The notes under the pieces: model-generated
What the model saw: only the letters and a program-made list of their open reading frames with translations
Told to the model about the DNA's origin: nothing
Database searches by the model: none
NCBI GenBank assembly: GCA_964480945.1
Contig: CAYZRX010000129.1
Span: 1 to 5,071, forward strand
Direction of reading: 5' to 3'
Origin: VGWB01 sp964480945
GTDB taxonomy: Bacteria > Bacteroidota > Ignavibacteria > UBA10030
Length of the DNA stretch: 5,071 nt
Translations under genes and position numbers: made by a program
Shown: positions 5,064 through 5,071 of the stretch, in pieces
Position numbering within the stretch: position 1 is the first letter of the stretch
Layout of the letters: every line of letters starts with the position of its first letter

Positions 5064-5071
5064 CCTTTAAA

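Noticed and set aside
1..5071. CRISPR array, retron-like RNA or riboswitch
   Set aside because: No regularly spaced direct repeats, reverse transcriptase or structured leader was seen. The intergenic regions are short and are mostly explained by promoters and terminators.

Overview
The window carries four complete protein genes, all on the minus strand, plus one possible gene tail on the plus strand at the left edge. Bacterial-type -35/-10 boxes, Shine-Dalgarno sites, intrinsic terminators, a hicAB cassette and an ABC-type ATPase/TOPRIM-like pair indicate a bacterial chromosome. The species cannot be fixed from the sequence. Base composition is split: a sampled 60-base line in the hydrolase gene on the right is 58-65% G+C, while sampled lines in the ATPase gene on the left are 25-43%. 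The left half therefore looks like acquired accessory DNA, or the two halves have different histories.

Layout from left to right: (1) 1-114, a possible 37-codon C-terminal tail of an unidentified protein on the plus strand. (2) 115-396, non-coding, with a small palindrome cluster at 344-368. (3) 397-2342, a two-gene operon read leftwards from a good promoter at 2389-2417: an OLD/AAA_21-like ATPase followed 11 bases later by a DUF4276-type TOPRIM-like protein. This has the architecture of two-gene ATPase/TOPRIM anti-phage systems. (4) 2455-2486, a hairpin with a T-rich tail that separates this operon from the next. (5) 2507-2900, a hicA-hicB toxin-antitoxin pair with its own promoter-like boxes at 2901-2930. 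(6) 2943-2979, a strong intrinsic terminator on the minus strand. (7) about 2991-3026, a segment resembling the 3' half of a tRNA, starting exactly at the stop codon of the next gene, possibly the scar of integration at a tRNA. (8) 3027-5063, a 678-residue alpha/beta-hydrolase-like protein with a C-terminal PKD-like domain.

How the genes may work together (inference): the ATPase would sense an invader or hold its partner in check, and the TOPRIM-like protein would be the nuclease effector. HicA would be an mRNA-cleaving toxin neutralised by HicB. The two modules are adjacent, codirectional and insulated by terminators, and they lie between a possible mobile-element fragment and a tRNA-like scar, which is typical of a small defence or stability island. 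The hydrolase has no visible link to them and lies on the other side of the tRNA-like junction.
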